Under the pieces are notes generated by a model. That model had not been told where the DNA came from. It made no database searches and saw nothing but the letters and a program-made list of their open reading frames with translations. Position numbers and translations under genes: made by a program. From Rhynchopus sp. YZ270_cl-10 (taxonomy: Eukaryota; Euglenozoa; Diplonemea; Diplonemida; Diplonemidae): DNA of 64,000 nucleotides. This document shows, in pieces, positions 60,601-64,000 of the stretch. The stretch's first letter is position 1. Every line of letters starts with the position of its first letter. The DNA lies in NCBI GenBank assembly GCA_964035575.1, contig OZ037917.1, positions 992,001 through 1,056,000 of the forward strand. The letters run 5' to 3'.

Positions 60601-63600
60601 GACGGTGCGTTTTGTAGCATACAAAACCGACGCTTCTAGACGGTTCGTTTTGTCACATACAAAACCGACGCTTTTAGACGGTTCGTTTCGTCACATACAA
60701 AACCGACGCTTCTAGACGGTGCGTTTTGTCACATACAAAACCGACGCTTCTAGACGGTGCGTTTTGTAGCATACAAAACCGACGCTTCTAGACGGTTCGT
60801 TTTGTCACATACAAAACCGACGCTTTTAGACGGTGCGTTTTGTCACATACAAAACCGACGCTTCTAGACGGTTCGTTTTGTCACATACAAAACCGACGCT
60901 TCTAGACGGTGCGTTTTGTCACATACAAAACCGACGCTTCTAGACGGTGCGTTTTGTAGCATACAAAACCGACGCTTCTAGACGGTTCGTTTTGTCACAT
61001 ACAAAACCGACGCTTCTAGACGGTGCGTTTTGTCACATACAAAACCGACGCTTCTAGACGGTTCGTTTTGTCACATACAAAACCGACGCTTCTAGACGGT
61101 GCGTTTTGTAGCATACAAAACCGACGCTTCTAGACGGTTCGTTTTGTCACATACAAAACCGACGCTTCTAGACGGTGCGTTTTGTAGCATACAAAACCGA
61201 CGCTTTTAGACGGTCCGTTTTGTCACATACAAAACCGACGCTTCTAGACGGTTCGTTTTGTAGCATACAAAACCGACGCTTTTAGACGGTTCGTTTTGTA
61301 GCATACAAAACCGACGCTTTTAGACGGTTCGTTTGTCACATACAAAACCGACGCTTCTAGACGGTGCGTTTTGTAGCATACAAAACCGACGCTTTTAGAC
61401 GGTTCGTTTGTCACATACAAAACCGACGCTTCTAGACGGTTCGTTTGTCACATACAAAACCGACGCTTCTAGACGGTTCGTTTTGTCACATACAAAACCG
61501 ACGCTTCTAGACGGTGCGTTTTGTAGCATACAAAACCGACGCTTCTAGACGGTTCGTTTTGTCACATACAAAACCGACGCTTTTAGACGGTGCGTTTTGT
61601 CACATACAAAACCGACGCTTTTAGACGGTGCGTTTTGTCACATACAAAACCGACGCTTCTAGACGGTTCGTTTTGTCACATACAAAACCGACGCTTCTAG
61701 ACGGTTCGTTTTGTCACATACAAAACCGACGCTTCTAGACGGTGCGTTTTGTCACATACAAAACCGACGCTTTTAGACGGTTCGTTTTGTCACATACAAA
61801 ACCGACGCTTCTAGACGGTGCGTTTTGTAGCATACAAAACCGACGCTTTTAGACGGTGCGTTTTGTCACATACAAAACCGACGCTTCTAGACGGTTCGTT
61901 TTGTCACATACAAAACCGACGCTTTTAGACGGTGCGTTTTGTCACATACAAAACCGACGCTTCTAGACGGTTCGTTTTGTCACATACAAAACCGACGCTT
62001 CTAGACGGTGCGTTTTGTCACATACAAAACCGACGCTTCTAGACGGTGCGTTTTGTAGCATACAAAACCGACGCTTCTAGACGGTTCGTTTTGTCACATA
62101 CAAAACCGACGCTTTTAGACGGTGCGTTTTGTCACATACAAAACCGACGCTTTTAGACGGTGCGTTTTGTCACATACAAAACCGACGCTTCTAGACGGTG
62201 CGTTTTGTAGCATACAAAACCGACGCTTCTAGACGGTTCGTTTTGTCACATACAAAACCGACGCTTTTAGACGGTGCGTTTTGTCACATACAAAACCGAC
62301 GCTTTTAGACGGTGCGTTTTGTCACATACAAAACCGACGCTTCTAGACGGTGCGTTTTGTAGCATACAAAACCGACGCTTCTAGACGGTTCGTTTTGTCA
62401 CATACAAAACCGACGCTTTTAGACGGTGCGTTTTGTCACATACAAAACCGACGCTTCTAGACGGTGCGTTTTGTCACATACAAAACCGACGCTTCTAGAC
62501 GGTGCGTTTTGTCACATACAAAACCGACGCTTTTAGACGGTGCGTTTTGTAGCATACAAAACCGACGCTTTTAGACGGTGCGTTTTGTCACATACAAAAC
62601 CGACGCTTCTAGACGGTGCGTTTTGTCACATACAAAACCGACGCTTTTAGACGGTGCGTTTTGTAGCATACAAAACCGACGCTTTTAGACGGTCCGTTTT
62701 GTCACATACAAAACCGACGCTTCTAGACGGTTCGTTTTGTAGCATACAAAACCGACGCTTCTAGACGGTGCGTTTTGTCACATACAAAACCGACGCTTCT
62801 AGACGGTTCGTTTTGTAGCATACAAAACCGACGCTTTTAGACGGTTCGTTTTGTAGCATACAAAACCGACGCTTTTAGACGGTTCGTTTGTCACATACAA
62901 AACCGACGCTTCTAGACGGTGCGTTTTGTAGCATACAAAACCGACGCTTTTAGACGGTTCGTTTGTCACATACAAAACCGACGCTTCTAGACGGTTCGTT
63001 TTGTCACATACAAAACCGACGCTTCTAGACGGTGCGTTTTGTCACGTACAAAACCGACGCTTCTAGACGGTTCGTTTTGTCACATACAAAACCGACGCTT
63101 TTAGACGGTTCGTTTGTCACATACAAAACCGACGCTTTTAGACGGTGCGTTTTGTAGCATACAAAACCGACGCTTTTAGACGGTTCGTTTGTCACATACA
63201 AAACCGACGCTTCTAGACGGTTCGTTTTGTCACATACAAAACCGACGCTTCTAGACGGTGCGTTTTGTCACGTACAAAACCGATGCTTCTAGACGGTTCG
63301 TTTTGTCACATACAAAACCGACGCTTTTAGACGGTTCGTTTTGTCACATACAAAACCGACGCTTCTAGACGGTGCGTTTTGTCACGTACAAAACCGACGC
63401 TTCTAGACGGTGCGTTTTGTCACATACAAAACCGACGCTTTTAGACGGTTCGTTTGTCACATACAAAACCGACGCTTCTAGACGGTGCGTTTTGTCACGT
63501 ACAAAACCGACGCTTCTAGACGGTGCGTTTTGTCACATACAAAACCGACGCTTCTAGACGGTGCGTTTTGTAGCATACAAAACCGACGCTTTTAGACGGT

Positions 63601-64000
63601 TCGTTTGTCACATACAAAACCGACGCTTCTAGACGGTTCGTTTTGTCACATACAAAACCGACGCTTCTAGACGGTTCGTTTGTCACATACAAAACCGACG
63701 CTTCTAGACGGTTCGTTTTGTCACATACAAAACCGACGCTTCTAGACGGTTCGTTTTGTCACATACAAAACCGACGCTTCTAGACGGTGCGTTTTGTCAC
63801 GTACAAAACCGACGCTTCTAGACGGTTCGTTTTGTCACATACAAAACCGACGCTTTTAGACGGTTCGTTTGTCACATACAAAACCGACGCTTTTAGACGG
63901 TGCGTTTTGTAGCATACAAAACCGACGCTTTTAGACGGTTCGTTTGTCACATACAAAACCGACGCTTCTAGACGGTTCGTTTTGTCACATACAAAACCGA
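39619..64000 (+). repeat. 38-bp satellite array, about 640 monomers, continues past window
   Basis: Monomer example at 40587-40624. The invariant core is ACAAAACCGACGCTT[CT]TAGACGG. The variable parts are GTGCG/GTTCG/GTGTG/GTCCG, TTTTGT/TTTCGT/TTTGT (the last gives 37-bp monomers) and CACATA/CACGTA/AGCATA. ACAAAAC and GTTTTGT in each unit can pair across a 19-base loop. Variants recur in the same order over long distances, so there is higher-order structure. The many 61-codon frames inside are by-products of the repeat. No gene or break occurs in 24 kb. A centromeric, subtelomeric or heterochromatic role is possible but not shown. Confidence 0.98.

Noticed and set aside
42806-63557. About twenty near-identical 61-codon plus-strand frames, starting as MRFVTYKTDA
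   Set aside because: They are by-products of the 38-bp satellite. The frame is closed by the TAG in CTTCTAG/CTTTTAG once per three monomers unless a 37-bp monomer shifts it. No start context and no domain.
39619-64000. Possible CRISPR array
   Set aside because: There are no unique spacers: the whole 38-bp unit repeats head to tail, and the sequence is eukaryotic.

Overview
The window is nuclear DNA from a single-celled eukaryote. It has GT-AG introns (41 to about 880 nt, donors mostly GTATG), an ER-targeted oxidoreductase with a signal peptide, a LINE, TIR transposons, a Polinton-like fossil and a very large satellite. The lineage cannot be fixed from sequence alone. A protist such as an alveolate or stramenopile is plausible, but that is a guess.

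Layout. 1-4.94 kb: a LINE on the minus strand, running off the left edge, with ORF1 in two overlapping frames and ORF2 (endonuclease, reverse transcriptase, RNase H) open to the edge. 5.24-9.62 kb: a four-exon minus-strand gene encoding one polypeptide of ERO1 thiol oxidase, soluble fumarate reductase and cytochrome b5. This is the most notable object here. It reads as a one-chain route for electrons from nascent disulfides in the ER to fumarate instead of oxygen. 13.7-15.8 kb: a two-exon gene for a protein of six SH3-like repeats ending in a CaaX box. 15.9-17.8 kb: 95-bp repeats and a 0.7-kb segment duplicated at 35.9-36.6 kb, with two stray copies of the right-hand satellite at its edge. 18.5 kb: the last exon of an unknown gene. 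18.9-23.2 kb: minisatellites, a 415-bp tandem repeat and a palindrome cluster. 23.3-24.4 kb: a membrane-anchored P-loop NTPase gene.

24.9-35.9 kb: a broken Polinton-like element (packaging ATPase, protease, small virion-type protein, integrase, major capsid protein). It is split by a block of other repeats, including a Mutator-like TIR element (27.84-32.03 kb). That element carries two further insertions, one in each of its terminal repeats, and both can be resolved to the base because the opposite terminal repeat preserves the empty site. 37.9 kb holds a second small Polinton-like remnant. 38.5-39.6 kb is a palindrome-rich tandem repeat. 39.6 kb to the right edge is about 24 kb of 38-bp satellite (roughly 640 monomers) with higher-order structure.

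Only four host genes are supported: the ERO1 fusion, the SH3-repeat protein, the NTPase and the partial 18.5-kb exon. The rest is repeats, transposons and low-complexity sequence. Exon joins were worked out by hand from splice sites and phase; no alignment or database search was run.
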